A stretch of DNA of 64,000 bases from Mesostigma viride. Taxonomy: Eukaryota > Streptophyta > Mesostigmatophyceae > Mesostigmatales > Mesostigmataceae. Under the pieces are notes generated by a model. That model made no database searches. It was not told the DNA's origin and worked only from the letters and a program-made list of their open reading frames with translations. Shown here piece by piece: positions 54,085 to 62,907 of this stretch. Positions within the stretch are counted from its first letter, which is position 1. Each line of letters starts with the position of its first letter. The position numbers were made by a program, and so were the translations under genes. The DNA lies in assembly GCA_009746045.1 (NCBI GenBank), contig RPFO01000104.1, positions 221,656 through 285,655 of the forward strand. The letters run 5' to 3'.

Positions 54085-54735
54085 AGACGCCAGCAGCAGC
54101 TCGCGTGGGTGACGGGCGCCAGCAGCAACTCGCATGGGTGACGGGCGCCAGCAGCAACTCGCATGGGTGACGGGCGCCAGCGGCAACTCGCATGGGTGAC
54201 AGACGCCAGCAGCAACTCACATGGGTGACGGGCGCCAGCAGCAACTCGCATAGGTGACGGGCGCCAGCGGCAACTCGCATGGGTGACAGACGCCAGCAGC
54301 AACTCACATGGGTGACGGGCGCCAGCATCAACTCGCGTGGGTGACGGGCGCCAGCGGCAACTCGCATGGGTGACAGACGCCAGCAGCAACTCACATGGGT
54401 GACGGGCGCCAGCATCAACTCGCGTGGGTGACGGGCGCCAGCGGCAACTCGCATGGGTGACAGACGCCAGCAGCAACTCACATGGGTGACGGGCGCCAGC
54501 ATCAACTCGCGTGGGTGACAGACGCCAGCAGCAACTCGCATGGGTGACGGGCGCCAGCAGCAACTCGCATAGGTGACGGGCGCCAGCGGCAACTCGCATG
54601 GGTGACAGACGCCAGCAGCAACTCGCATGGGTGACGGGCGCCAACAGCGACTCGCGTGGGTGACAGACGCCAGCATCAACTCGCATGGGTGACGGGCGCC
54701 AGCATCAACTCGCATAGGTGACAGACGCCAGTAGT
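54085..54735 (+). repeat. 30-bp minisatellite, about 21 copies
   Basis: The unit is GGGTGACGGGCGCCAGCAGC plus AACTCGCAT with A/G variants. Looser derivatives continue to about 54960. It is a multiple of three and open on the minus strand (THASCCWRLSPMRV), which is an artefact. Confidence 0.92.
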
Positions 54736-55049
54736 CAGCTCTGCGTGGGACTGCGCGGGACGACAGGCGCGGGATGAGGGGTGCCGCAATTGACAGGCGC
54801 GGGCTAGTAGCTGCAAGATCCGGCAGGTGACCGCCGCCAGCAGTAAGTGCCGTCTGTGACAGGCGCCAGCAGTCACCGGGGCACGGGACTGCGCGGGCCG
54901 ACAGGCGCCGGTTCCGACAGCCGCGGGCCAGCAGCCGACGGTTACGGCACGTGACAGGCGCCCGCGGACCCTCCACGCCCGCGGGCCGAATCCGGGTCGA
55001 GTAAGTGCCGAGTCGGCGCGCGGACGCCGGAAAGCGGCCGCACACCGCC

Positions 55050-56000
55050 GGGCGGGGCGGGCGAACGGTTCGGGCGAACGGTTCGGGCGAACGGTTCGGG
55101 CTATCCCCCACGACACTCGACGAATCCCACGGAAAATGAAAAGTTTGAAAAGTTCGGGCTATCCTGTTCGCCCGAACTTTTCGCGATAGCCCGAACTTTT
55201 CAAAACCTCCCACGGGAAAACCAAAACTTTTGAAAAGTTTTGGCCCTGAGTCCCACGGCAAATGAAAAGTTTGAAAAGTTCGGGCGAAGGTTCGGGCGAA
55301 CGAAAAATAGCACGAACCGCCAACTTAGTCCCCACCGGACGGGGTGCACCGCACTTTCGTATATACTCTACCTTCCTTTCCTAACACATAAAATATTGCA
55401 CATGCTTCCTAACACATATTATTTGAACACACTTCCTAACACATATTATTTACAACTACACACTACCCTGTATACAGCCATACCCATAATAATATGTGTT
55501 AGCAACCCTACCTATATTTTATGTGTTAGCAACCATACCCATAATAATATGTGTTAGCAACCCTACCTATATTTTATGTGTTAGCAACCATACCCATAAT
55601 AATATGTGTTAGCAACCATACCTATATTTTATGTGTTAGCAACCATACCCATAATAATATGTGTTAGCAACCCTACCAATATTTTATGTGTTAGCAAACC
55701 AACACAAAGGATATACACACCCCTACCCGTGCACACCCCCGCCGGGGGGAACTAAGTTGGCGGTTCGGGCGATTCTGCGTTCGCCCGAACCATAGCCCGA
55801 ACTTTTCAAACTTTTCATTTGCCGTGGGAATCAGAGCCAAAACTTTTTGAAACTTTTCGTTTTCGCGTGGGAGGCTCTGAAAAGTTCGGGCTATCCTGAA
55901 AAGTTCGGGCTATCCTGTTCGCCCGAACTTTTCAAACTTTTCGTTTGCCGTGGGAGACGGCCAGTGCCGTGGGGGACAGCCCGAACCGCTCCGGCGCGGG
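55050..56000. repeat. Large imperfect inverted repeat with AT-rich tandem core
   Basis: The left arm (about 55138-55339) and right arm (about 55739-55960) are inverse copies sharing AACTAAGTTGGCGGTTCG, GTTCGGGCTATCC, CGCCCGAACTTTTC and AAAAGTTTGAAAAGTTCGGG motifs. The core (55380-55700) has alternating 27- and 28-bp units, GTGTTAGCAACC with ATACCCATAATAATAT or CTACCTATATTTTAT, about four of each. No gene lies inside. Confidence 0.75.
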
Positions 56001-56164
56001 GCCGGGGACGGGACGGGGAGGGGGACACAAGCCGCGGGGCCGCGATCCAACACACACGCGCGCACGCAGAGACGGACCAACCCAACAAACTTTATTAACA
56101 ATATACGGATCCGTATATGCGAGTCAACACACCGCACCACCACCCGCGGGCGGAGGGGGGCCTG

Positions 56165-56479
56165 TCAACGTTGAAATGTCATATACATGACCAGCGGAGG
56201 AAGCGATATCGCTATTGCGTGTAGAAGAATGGACGAAAATATGACCGCGACAACGTGGCCGTGTTTCCACGCGGGCTTGAGCCATACGAGGGTGTACAAG
56301 GTTAGGAATAGGGCGATCCAGAACGCGCCCTTGCGGGACGACCCCCCTCCAAACGGCGGATGAAAGCTGAAAAAACCGATGACCAATGCAAAGGAGGTAA
56401 GAATCGTCACGGGCATGCGGAATGCGCCTAGGGTGAGTTGTAGGATGCTCGGAGTCGATATCGGTGCGATCGATGACAT
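56165..56479 (-). CDS. Small multi-pass membrane protein, viral island
   Basis: 104 residues, ATG at 56479 (MSSIAPISTPSILQLT). Three to four hydrophobic segments: MPVTILTSFALVIGFFSF, GAFWIALFLTLYTLVW, VVAVIFSSILLHAIAISLPP. A Gly/Ser/Arg loop (GGGSSRKG) separates the first two. No family is recognised. TTTATT at 56091 would give an AATAAA signal about 70 bp after the stop. The spacing and single-exon form fit the neighbouring viral-type genes. Confidence 0.6.
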   Translation of the reverse strand: MSSIAPISTPSILQLTLGAFRMPVTILTSFALVIGFFSFHPPFGGGSSRKGAFWIALFLTLYTLVWLKPAWKHGHVVAVIFSSILLHAIAISLPPLVMYMTFQR

Positions 56480-56581
56480 TGGATTAGTATAAAGCCATTT
56501 TTAAAAAAAACATAAATGTCCAAATCCAATAATGAATGATGACAGTCTTTGAGATACATACAAGATCTGGCGTGGGATCCA

Positions 56582-57607
56582 CTACGCAAAGGGCTCCGGG
56601 CACATGATCCCGTACACCTTCTTCATCCGGTCCCTGTACAACTTCACGAACGCGTCGCCCATCGTCAGGCGATTGCGCCACCAATCCTCCGTCACCACGT
56701 TCGCGACGATGTCGTCGTCCTCCTTCAGCGGCAGAACGTTGATCAGCCAGAACAGGAAGTCCCACGCGGGGTCCGTCAGGATGTTGCGGGACACACGGCA
56801 CGTGACGAGGGACTCGTTGGACTCGTAGGGCTGCACGCTGAACCACAAGACGAATGCGGGCTTCTCGTGTCCGGAAATCCAGAATCGCAGGCTCGCGGTA
56901 TACGGGAGGAAGAACTCGTTCTCGACCGTCACCGACATCGACCCTTTCGGAGGCGCCTTCGCGTCCCGGCCCTCCGTCGGCATGAGGCCCAGCAGCAGGC
57001 GGCCCACGGACTCGGCCGCCACCGGGTAGCTGTACACGCTCTTTCCCGTGAAGAGACCGCCCGTCTCCGTCGTGACGTCGGCGCCCTTCACGTCCACGAT
57101 CTTCACCTTGTGGACGTGCTGCAGGTGCACGTGGTCCAACAGGTTCTCCATGACGATCATCGGGTGCCCGCGGATGCGCGTCGGGTACGAAAACGTCCGG
57201 TACCCGTCCTCGGTGAACTCCGGCATCGTCGGCGGAGACGACTCTCCGTCGCCCATGCCGGCGTTCACCCAGACCAGGTCCGCATCCTCCTTCGTGTCGA
57301 GGTAGTTGTCCCCGTTGTTCTCCTTGCCCCAGTACATCCCGTGGTACGCGCAACGGATGCACCCGTCATCCACCTTGCAATTGTGGGACAGACGCGCCCC
57401 GCGGTGGGGACACACGTTCCGCACGGCGAGCGTCTCGTCCCGCTGGCGGTGGTTGTACAGCAGGATCTCCTCATTGTACAGCTTCGTGACCTTGGGCTCG
57501 CGAGACTTGCGCCCGACGCACACCCACTTGTCGGGGACCTCGTGGGCCGCGACCAACGGTCGAGCCGGCCTCGGCGCCCCCACGCGAAAGTGCACTGCGG
57601 TCGCCAT
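56582..57607 (-). CDS. Rieske-type non-haem iron oxygenase
   Basis: 341 residues, ATG at 57607 (MATAVHFRVG). The Rieske [2Fe-2S] centre is complete: C66-P-H68 (NVCPHRGARLSHN) and C86-x2-H89 (RCAYHG). The mononuclear iron site is also complete in ENLLDHVHLQHVHK (N155, D158, H161, H166), the pattern of ring-hydroxylating and pheophorbide-a/VanA-type oxygenases. The first 45 residues end near KWVCVGR, typical of the strand before the Rieske domain. No C-terminal membrane helix is obvious, unlike plastid PAO. It would need a reductase partner, not visible here. Single exon, CCAAT module about 50 bp upstream. Probably virus-borne metabolic gene; substrate unknown. Confidence 0.8.
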   Translation of the reverse strand: MATAVHFRVGAPRPARPLVAAHEVPDKWVCVGRKSREPKVTKLYNEEILLYNHRQRDETLAVRNVCPHRGARLSHNCKVDDGCIRCAYHGMYWGKENNGDNYLDTKEDADLVWVNAGMGDGESSPPTMPEFTEDGYRTFSYPTRIRGHPMIVMENLLDHVHLQHVHKVKIVDVKGADVTTETGGLFTGKSVYSYPVAAESVGRLLLGLMPTEGRDAKAPPKGSMSVTVENEFFLPYTASLRFWISGHEKPAFVLWFSVQPYESNESLVTCRVSRNILTDPAWDFLFWLINVLPLKEDDDIVANVVTEDWWRNRLTMGDAFVKLYRDRMKKVYGIMCPEPFA

Positions 57608-57651
57608 CGGTTGCTGTTTGCGGAGAAATTGTCGAGGGCCTTTTAAGCGAT

Positions 57652-57700
57652 CGGCGAACCGACACGATCTCGGCGGACCAATCAGAGAGAAGTATGTCGG
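57652..57700 (+). promoter_or_regulatory. 49-bp conserved CCAAT module, copy 1
   Basis: It contains GAACCGACACGATC, CGGCGGACCAATCAGAGAG and AGTATGTCGG. It is 45 bp upstream of the Rieske gene start and nearly identical to 59231-59279 (about 46 of 49 bases). Confidence 0.6.
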
Positions 57701-57728
57701 ACGCGCCAGCGCCGCCCGCCACGAGTGT

Positions 57729-59156
57729 TCAACCGCTAGTCGATGGTCGCAATGTCGTGTCGGTCAGCGTCTTCCCGTCCGCGACGTACACGTAGGAAGT
57801 CTTTTTCCCCGCACCCTCGCCGTCTGGCACGTTTTTGCACACCGATTCCTTCGTGAGGGTCTGCGGGTTGTACGCGGTCGGCGCCCATTTCTGCATCGCC
57901 GAGTACTTGATCAAGTACGCGGTGCCCGGCGGGAGCAGGATCTCGAATTCGCTCGTGCCGTACAGACTCACTGGCCAGAAAAGCAGCGCCGGACAGCCCC
58001 TCACCAATCGGATCACCGAAACGCAGCACTTGTTCGACGTGAACAAGGGGGATTTGCGTATGTGATCCACAGACAGAGACGTCGAGACGCAGTACGGGTT
58101 GACGTACACCCTATTCTTCGCGCCCTTCAGATAGTAATCGTCTCTAGTGCCGCGGAAGACCGTGAAAGGCCTCGTGACGCGCGGGGCGTTTTGCACCAGT
58201 TTGAACAGCTTCTTGCGGTAAAAGGGGACGATCTTTTCCACAATGAATTCTGTGGAAAGGAACGTGAGCAGCCACGTGCACAACCTGAGTTTCAAGTGTT
58301 CCTCATCGTTCACTGTGCTCTCCGCGATCACGGCTATGATGGCTGATAATCCAAAGTCCTCCTTCTCACTCTCGGAAAGGGTGTCGGGGAGTTTTTTAAA
58401 ATAAGACATTACCGCCCACGCATGGTCGTGTCCGGTGTCGGGGTCTCCCGTTTGGTACGACTCGAACATGTCTACCAGCTTCATAAAGTCTTGCATTTCA
58501 GGCATTCGCTTCCACAAACTCGCGTACGAGGTGGGCAAACCTTTATACCTCCTGATGAACATGCAAAGAGGCACCCACAGAGGGGTCCCGTTCATATCCA
58601 CGTCCGCGGTGTACGGATTAAACCCACTCATCTGTATGGTGTGGTGCCGCGTGACCTTTGCGTCGTTGCCGTTGACGTACCCATCTCCCACGTGCGAGTA
58701 GGACCGCAAGAGCAACAGGTCCTCCTTCGACAGACTGCCGAGGTACTGGTACGACTTGAAGTACCATTCCTCGTCGATGATCTCGCGCGGGTCGTGGGCG
58801 TTTTTCCGCACGAAACGGAGTTCGTCCCGATTGTCGTAAAGGGTGTTCCATTCCACCTTCAGCTGGATGGTCTTGAGAGAGCCGTCGGAGTTCGTCCCCG
58901 ACCACCGCATATTGTCTCGCGCCAACGAGTCGTAATCGCACCCCTCGAGCGACATGTACGGAATCGTGATGGTCCCCGTGAAATGGCCAAATGGGGAGAG
59001 GAGAGGGGTGTCATCGTCCTCTTTCGCTGCATCTTCGCAGAATCGCTTGTGTCTCTTGTCCGCGTATTTCCTGTCCAACCTGGCGCGGATCGTCCGCCCG
59101 AGGAGTTGCATGCGTTCTTCCTGCGTGAGGGTCTTCTTCGTCGTCTTCGACGCCAT
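57729..59156 (-). CDS. R-S-E class ADP-ribosyltransferase-like protein
   Basis: 475 residues from the ATG at 59156 (MASKTTKKTLTQEERMQLLG). The frame stays open far upstream, but that part overlaps the KilA-like gene on the other strand. Residues 1-320 are charged and helical (DDTPLLSPFGHFTGTITIPY, WYFKSYQYLGSLSKEDLLLL, DFMKLVDMFESYQTG) and unassigned. The C-terminal part has the ADP-ribosyltransferase triad in order: R335 in TVFRGT, S-T-S at 358-360, and E403-x-E405 in SEFEILLPPGTAYLI. This is the R-STS-ExE arrangement of the VIP2/ExoS-like fold, which moves ADP-ribose from NAD to a protein side chain, often Arg when ExE is present. I see no secretion signal, so it probably acts inside the infected cell. 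Partner and target are unknown. Confidence 0.7.
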   Translation of the reverse strand: MASKTTKKTLTQEERMQLLGRTIRARLDRKYADKRHKRFCEDAAKEDDDTPLLSPFGHFTGTITIPYMSLEGCDYDSLARDNMRWSGTNSDGSLKTIQLKVEWNTLYDNRDELRFVRKNAHDPREIIDEEWYFKSYQYLGSLSKEDLLLLRSYSHVGDGYVNGNDAKVTRHHTIQMSGFNPYTADVDMNGTPLWVPLCMFIRRYKGLPTSYASLWKRMPEMQDFMKLVDMFESYQTGDPDTGHDHAWAVMSYFKKLPDTLSESEKEDFGLSAIIAVIAESTVNDEEHLKLRLCTWLLTFLSTEFIVEKIVPFYRKKLFKLVQNAPRVTRPFTVFRGTRDDYYLKGAKNRVYVNPYCVSTSLSVDHIRKSPLFTSNKCCVSVIRLVRGCPALLFWPVSLYGTSEFEILLPPGTAYLIKYSAMQKWAPTAYNPQTLTKESVCKNVPDGEGAGKKTSYVYVADGKTLTDTTLRPSTSG

Positions 59157-59230
59157 CGCGTTTACATATAGATGACGGTTTTTTAATACACAAGATAAGA
59201 GTGAAAAGATTGGATTACAATCAAGGGTCC

Positions 59231-59292
59231 CGGTGAACCGACACGATATCGGCGGACCAATCAGAGAGGAGTATGTCGGCGACCAATCAGAA
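59231..59292 (+). promoter_or_regulatory. Conserved CCAAT module, copy 2, plus an extra CCAAT box
   Basis: Nearly identical to 57652-57700, with a second CCAATCAGAA at 59283. It lies between the divergent starts at 59156 (minus) and 59370 (plus), so it may drive both. Confidence 0.6.
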
Positions 59293-59369
59293 CGTCGGAT
59301 GTCGGCCGGGAACAGTTTAAGAACGATCATCGGTCGCGAGAGGAGCGTTTTCCTCTCGTGGGGTGTATC

Positions 59370-60257
59370 ATGACGACCATCGCGAGGTACTTGACGCCCG
59401 CGGACGGGGCGGAGGACGATCCCCGTTTTGAGGGCAAGATCCGCGTGACAGATGATGGCAGAATTTCCGTGTATGATGCGATCGACGCCATCGGCGTTTC
59501 CGAGCCCAGGAAGTATTGGGAGCGTATGAAGAAGGATCATCCGGAGGTTGTGACATTCTGTCACCACTGGAAATTCCCCGGTCCCGGGCAGCGAGACACC
59601 CCGGTGACCGACCGTCAGGGCTTGACACGCATCTTGATGTTGCTCCCCGGCAAGATCGCGGCCAAGTTCCGCGAGCAGGTGTCCGTCCTCCTCGAGCGAT
59701 ACCTGAGGGCCGACCGGACGTTGGCGGAGGACATTTTGCAGCGGGCGGACGCCGCCGACGGGAACGAGACCGCGCTCGAGAGGCTGCAGCAGCACCAGCG
59801 CATCAAGAGCTGTCTGTCTACGCGCGACCTGAACGAAGCGATCAAGGGGTACACCGATACCCACAAGGGGAGTGGGCTGCTGTACCCGGTGGTCCACGAC
59901 ACGAACAATCTGGCGGTCACGGGCAAGACCTCCGTCGAGCTCCGCGCGATGTACAACGCGCGAGTCTCGGCCCGCGACCTGCTGACGAACGTGCAGAGCG
60001 CCGGGATGAACTTCATCCAGGTGTTGGAGGCGGAGGAGATCAGGAAGACGGGACAGAATCCGGTCAGTGTCGCGAAGCGCAAGCGGGACTTGCTGGAACC
60101 CGTGTTCAAGGCGACCGGACTTCACGACGCGCGCGCCGACGAGCAGTGCATCCAGGAGAACGTCAAGGTCATGCGGCTGAATCAGCGACTCACCCGCGAG
60201 TCGCGCACGGCCATTGCGGCCGAACCGTCGGCGGGTCGTCTGGCCGACGCGCCGTGA
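59370..60257 (+). CDS. KilA-N/BRO-N-like DNA-binding protein
   Basis: 295 residues, ATG at 59370 (MTTIARYLTPADGAEDDPRF). The first 120 residues (GRISVYDAIDAIGVSEPRKY, WERMKKDHPEVV, WKFPGPGQRDTPVTDRQGLT, RILMLLPGKIAAKFREQVSV) follow the layout common in giant-virus proteins: a BRO/KilA-N-type start (I.VYD.I...G...P..YW), then the conserved K(F)PG.GQR.TPV and LLPGK.A. motifs. The C-terminal half is helical and charged. Such proteins are thought to bind DNA and regulate viral or host genes. The stop is followed at once by the third CCAAT module. Confidence 0.65.
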   Translation: MTTIARYLTPADGAEDDPRFEGKIRVTDDGRISVYDAIDAIGVSEPRKYWERMKKDHPEVVTFCHHWKFPGPGQRDTPVTDRQGLTRILMLLPGKIAAKFREQVSVLLERYLRADRTLAEDILQRADAADGNETALERLQQHQRIKSCLSTRDLNEAIKGYTDTHKGSGLLYPVVHDTNNLAVTGKTSVELRAMYNARVSARDLLTNVQSAGMNFIQVLEAEEIRKTGQNPVSVAKRKRDLLEPVFKATGLHDARADEQCIQENVKVMRLNQRLTRESRTAIAAEPSAGRLADAP

Positions 60258-60268
60258 CGTGTCGTTGG

Positions 60269-60304
60269 CCAATCAGAGAGGAGTGTGTAGGTAGCCAATC
60301 AGAG
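60269..60304 (+). promoter_or_regulatory. Paired CCAATCAGAG boxes
   Basis: CCAATCAGAGAGGAGTGTGT at 60269 and CCAATCAGAG at 60295. The pair lies about 100-135 bp upstream of the ATG at 60406. Confidence 0.55.
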
Positions 60305-60405
60305 CGCGAGATGTCGGTTGGGGTGGGAATAAATGGCCGGTGCGGCGGAGAGAGGGGAGGTCTCGTCTCAAATACTATCAGTCTCTCAGCCAGCTAGTCG
60401 GCTCC

Positions 60406-61428
60406 ATGAAACACATTTTAAAGAAGATCCCTTCGTTGAAAAAATACATCCATTTGGTCCAAAAAAAGCCTTTGAAAATGAGTTGTGTCGAATCGAAAAA
60501 ACAGCCATCGCCGGATCGGGCGTCGGACGGCATCGAGTTGCCGGTGTGTAAGAAGGTCGTTGATATCGGCGAGTCCCTGTTCGACGCCGGCTCCTTCCTC
60601 GAGGACGATATACGAGTGTCTCGCGGCGAGGTCCCCGCCAACGAGCGCAAGGTCGTCATCGCCCGCAATCGTCTGGACGGTTGGATCGCCGGCATCCTCC
60701 GGCCGCGGTCGCAGGCGGTCACTGACGTCGCCAGGCAAGTCTCGAGTTCCGGCGCCCGCCATCGCCTCGCCGTCTCCAACGTGTGGAGGCATCTGCACGC
60801 CCACTTCGACCGCGTGCTCGAGGAGTGCAAGGAGATGCACGACGGCTATGGCCGCGGCGCCCTGTTGATTCGCGTCCATCACCTGACGCAGGCGGCTAGG
60901 TCGGTGATCGTCGACTGGGTGACGGCGGGCGAGCTGAGGGAGGCGTGTCTTCAGACCTACTGGCGCGCGATGATGTACAACGACCAGACCGAGTTCGTCG
61001 TGGCGTTCTGTTTCGCGGACCCGGCGGACTCCCGCCGGAAGATGTGGGTGTCCGAGCTCATGACGAAACCAAAGTCGGACAAGTGGATGGAGAAGAATCC
61101 GGAGCCCGCGGTCCCCCCCTTTCGCACTTGGACGCGCGTGAACGCGAGCGGCGAGCTTTCGGCGCCCGTCTGCCTGGGACACTATTGCGGAAAGAAGTTG
61201 ACCAGGGGCGAGGAGCGGCGACTGTGCGTCTGCAAGGACGCGGTCTTCTGTTCGGCGGTCTGCTCCGTGACCTCGCACGATTGCGATGTTTTGCGGAGGT
61301 CGCGGGCCAACCTGGACAAGTGCATCAAGAGCGCCCACGCCCTTTACCACAGTGGCGGCGGTGTGCCGCCTCTCCGGTGCCCCCACGAGTGGAAGGTCTC
61401 TATGGGAGACGAGCTTGTGATGTTGTAA
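60406..61428 (+). CDS. MYND-like zinc-finger protein, second copy in the island
   Basis: 340 residues from the ATG at 60406 (MKHILKKIPSLKKYIHLVQK); an internal start at 60478 (MSCVESKKQ) is equally plausible because the extra N-terminus is a Lys-rich amphipathic stretch. A central unassigned domain (VVIARNRLDGWIAGILRPRS, RHRLAVSNVWRHLHAHFDRV, LIRVHHLTQAARSVIVDW) precedes a Cys/His cluster: CLGHYCGKKL, RLCVCKDAVFCSAVCSVTSHDC. This is the MYND pattern with a degenerate last part. The tail (PPLRCPHEWKVSMGDELVML) is comparable to the tail of the 52868-53662 protein. AATAAA at 61448 follows the stop. Confidence 0.65.
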   Translation: MKHILKKIPSLKKYIHLVQKKPLKMSCVESKKQPSPDRASDGIELPVCKKVVDIGESLFDAGSFLEDDIRVSRGEVPANERKVVIARNRLDGWIAGILRPRSQAVTDVARQVSSSGARHRLAVSNVWRHLHAHFDRVLEECKEMHDGYGRGALLIRVHHLTQAARSVIVDWVTAGELREACLQTYWRAMMYNDQTEFVVAFCFADPADSRRKMWVSELMTKPKSDKWMEKNPEPAVPPFRTWTRVNASGELSAPVCLGHYCGKKLTRGEERRLCVCKDAVFCSAVCSVTSHDCDVLRRSRANLDKCIKSAHALYHSGGGVPPLRCPHEWKVSMGDELVML

Positions 61429-61483
61429 ACGTAACTTTATTATTATGAATAAAGGACTTGTTTGAAAATATAACTTAAATCGC

Positions 61484-62269
61484 ATGGTAACAATAAAGTG
61501 CTCAATTATGGAGGAAACAGAAGTGACGGGCCTAGATCTCCCCACGCTCAAGGGGAGGAGTCTGCGTGTGACGCGTTCGTTCGCCGATAGAGGCGGGTAT
61601 AAAGCCTTGCGGGTTGACGTGCTCGTCCCTCCGACGTACGACTCGCGGTTGGTGAGGGCTCACCCGACTCGCAATTTGGTAGAGGTTATGTTAGAAGCGT
61701 ATCCCGAACGCAACAGGATCCACATCAGTTGGTTCAGCGTGCTTGCGAAGGAATTTCCGGGGGACGCTTCGAAGGAGGAGATTGCGACGTTCCGAGGCGT
61801 CGGTCGCAAGTTGTTGTGTTATGGCATGTCTTTGCTGGCGCCGATGATGAAGGACCGCCGAACGGCCATAGTGGAACTAGAAGCGGCCGGTGCGCAATGC
61901 CCGGACGAGAGTGTATACAACGGGTGGTCGAAAGCCAAGATTTACTATCTGCTGCGGAAGTACGAGAACACGTACGCGAGCTTGAAAGACGCGTTCGCGA
62001 AGAACGATATGGCGAAACTGAGGAGAGTGGCGTGTCTGGTACGGGACAACGAGGATCTCGTGCGGTATTACAATCAATACGGTCTCAAGGCGACGGGGCA
62101 CGATAACGGGGACTTTGTGGACATGGAGGGACGGCTGACGGACGTGCTGGCGTCGTGCGAGTCCGTCCGAGTCGGGCGCGTGACCAAGGCGCAACGGGAG
62201 GTGATCGACCTGACAGTCGCGAAGACGTTCGAAGAGCCACCGGCCAAGAAGAAGAAGAAGCAGAAGTAG
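61484..62269 (+). CDS. Unknown viral-island protein with Lys-rich tail
   Basis: 261 residues from 61484, or 253 from the ATG at 61508 (MEETEVTGLD). LRVTRSFADRGGYKALRVDV and VEVMLEAYPERNRIHISWFS look like an alpha/beta sandwich. FRGVGRKLLCYGMSLL then RTAIVELEAAG recalls the acetyl-CoA loop of GNAT enzymes (G.G..L..........LE..G), but this is weak. SVYNGWSKAKIYYLLRKYE and the following region are helical, and the end AKKKKKQK is a likely nuclear-localisation tail. Single exon; AATAAA at 62288. Confidence 0.6.
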   Translation: MVTIKCSIMEETEVTGLDLPTLKGRSLRVTRSFADRGGYKALRVDVLVPPTYDSRLVRAHPTRNLVEVMLEAYPERNRIHISWFSVLAKEFPGDASKEEIATFRGVGRKLLCYGMSLLAPMMKDRRTAIVELEAAGAQCPDESVYNGWSKAKIYYLLRKYENTYASLKDAFAKNDMAKLRRVACLVRDNEDLVRYYNQYGLKATGHDNGDFVDMEGRLTDVLASCESVRVGRVTKAQREVIDLTVAKTFEEPPAKKKKKQK

Positions 62270-62318
62270 CGCGTCTATTGGCGGTCGAATAAACTCGCGT
62301 CGTTACTCCGACGTAAGT

Positions 62319-62839
62319 ATGGATATCGACCAGTTCCTGGACAGCCTCCCCGTGTACGAGCTCGGCCCGGGCACCTACACGGACGCGTTGCAGGTCCTGA
62401 CGACTCCGCCGCGCACGGAGGTGGGCGAGGGGTGGACCCAGGCAGTCGTCTACGAGCCCGAGCACTCGTATGTCGTCAACAACCTCGCCGCGTTCGAGGT
62501 CGACGACAAAACGGGCGAGTACGTCTTCTCCGCGACGCGTCTGCCGACGTGCGACGTTTTGCGGGGAGTCGACTGCGACGTGAAGGTCCGCGTCGTCATC
62601 GGGGACCAAGAGTTCGATCCTCAGGACGTTACCACGGTGACGTGTGCCAGTACCTACACATACAAAAACATACGATTCTATCTCAACCCCAAAAATCCTC
62701 CAAAATCGTTCACCGTTCGATACCGATGCTACATCCTGAACGAGGCCAATCTCAAACTCGTCCGGACGCGTCGGAGGTCCGCACGAAGACGCACGTCTAC
62801 CGAGACGGCCAGGCGCTCGCGATCGGCGACCGGTCGTGA
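62319..62839 (+). CDS. Unknown viral-island protein, probable frame slip
   Basis: ATG at 62319 (MDIDQFLDSLPVYELGPGTY). The first 145 residues are convincing (YVVNNLAAFEVDDKTGEYVF, CDVKVRVVIGDQEFDPQDVT, TYKNIRFYLNPKNPPKSFTV) and beta-rich. After about 62755 this frame becomes Arg-rich junk running to 63047. The alternative frame reads RPDASEVRTKTHVYRDGQAL and stops at 62839, a sensible ending. One missing base near 62755 would join them. ATTGG at 62278 lies 40 bp upstream. Confidence 0.55.
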
Positions 62840-62907
62840 TGACCGGTGCGGGCGATGTTCGTTCGTCGGCCTGCGAGTTTTGTGTCCGCTACGGGGTGCG
62901 GCCCTGA

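Noticed and set aside
53841-55261. 281-392-codon frames made of THASCCWRLSPMRV repeats
   Set aside because: A 30-bp unit is a multiple of three and stays open; no start context, domain or non-repeat extension.
57306-58346. 346-codon plus-strand frame, and similar frames at 56484-57362, 58422-59171 and 60418-61551
   Set aside because: They are shadows opposite the Rieske, ADP-ribosyltransferase and MYND genes, kept open by high GC content; none has a domain.
59170-60272. Upstream extension of the ADP-ribosyltransferase frame
   Set aside because: It overlaps the KilA/BRO-like gene on the opposite strand and has no domain; the ATG at 59156 fits the promoter module position.
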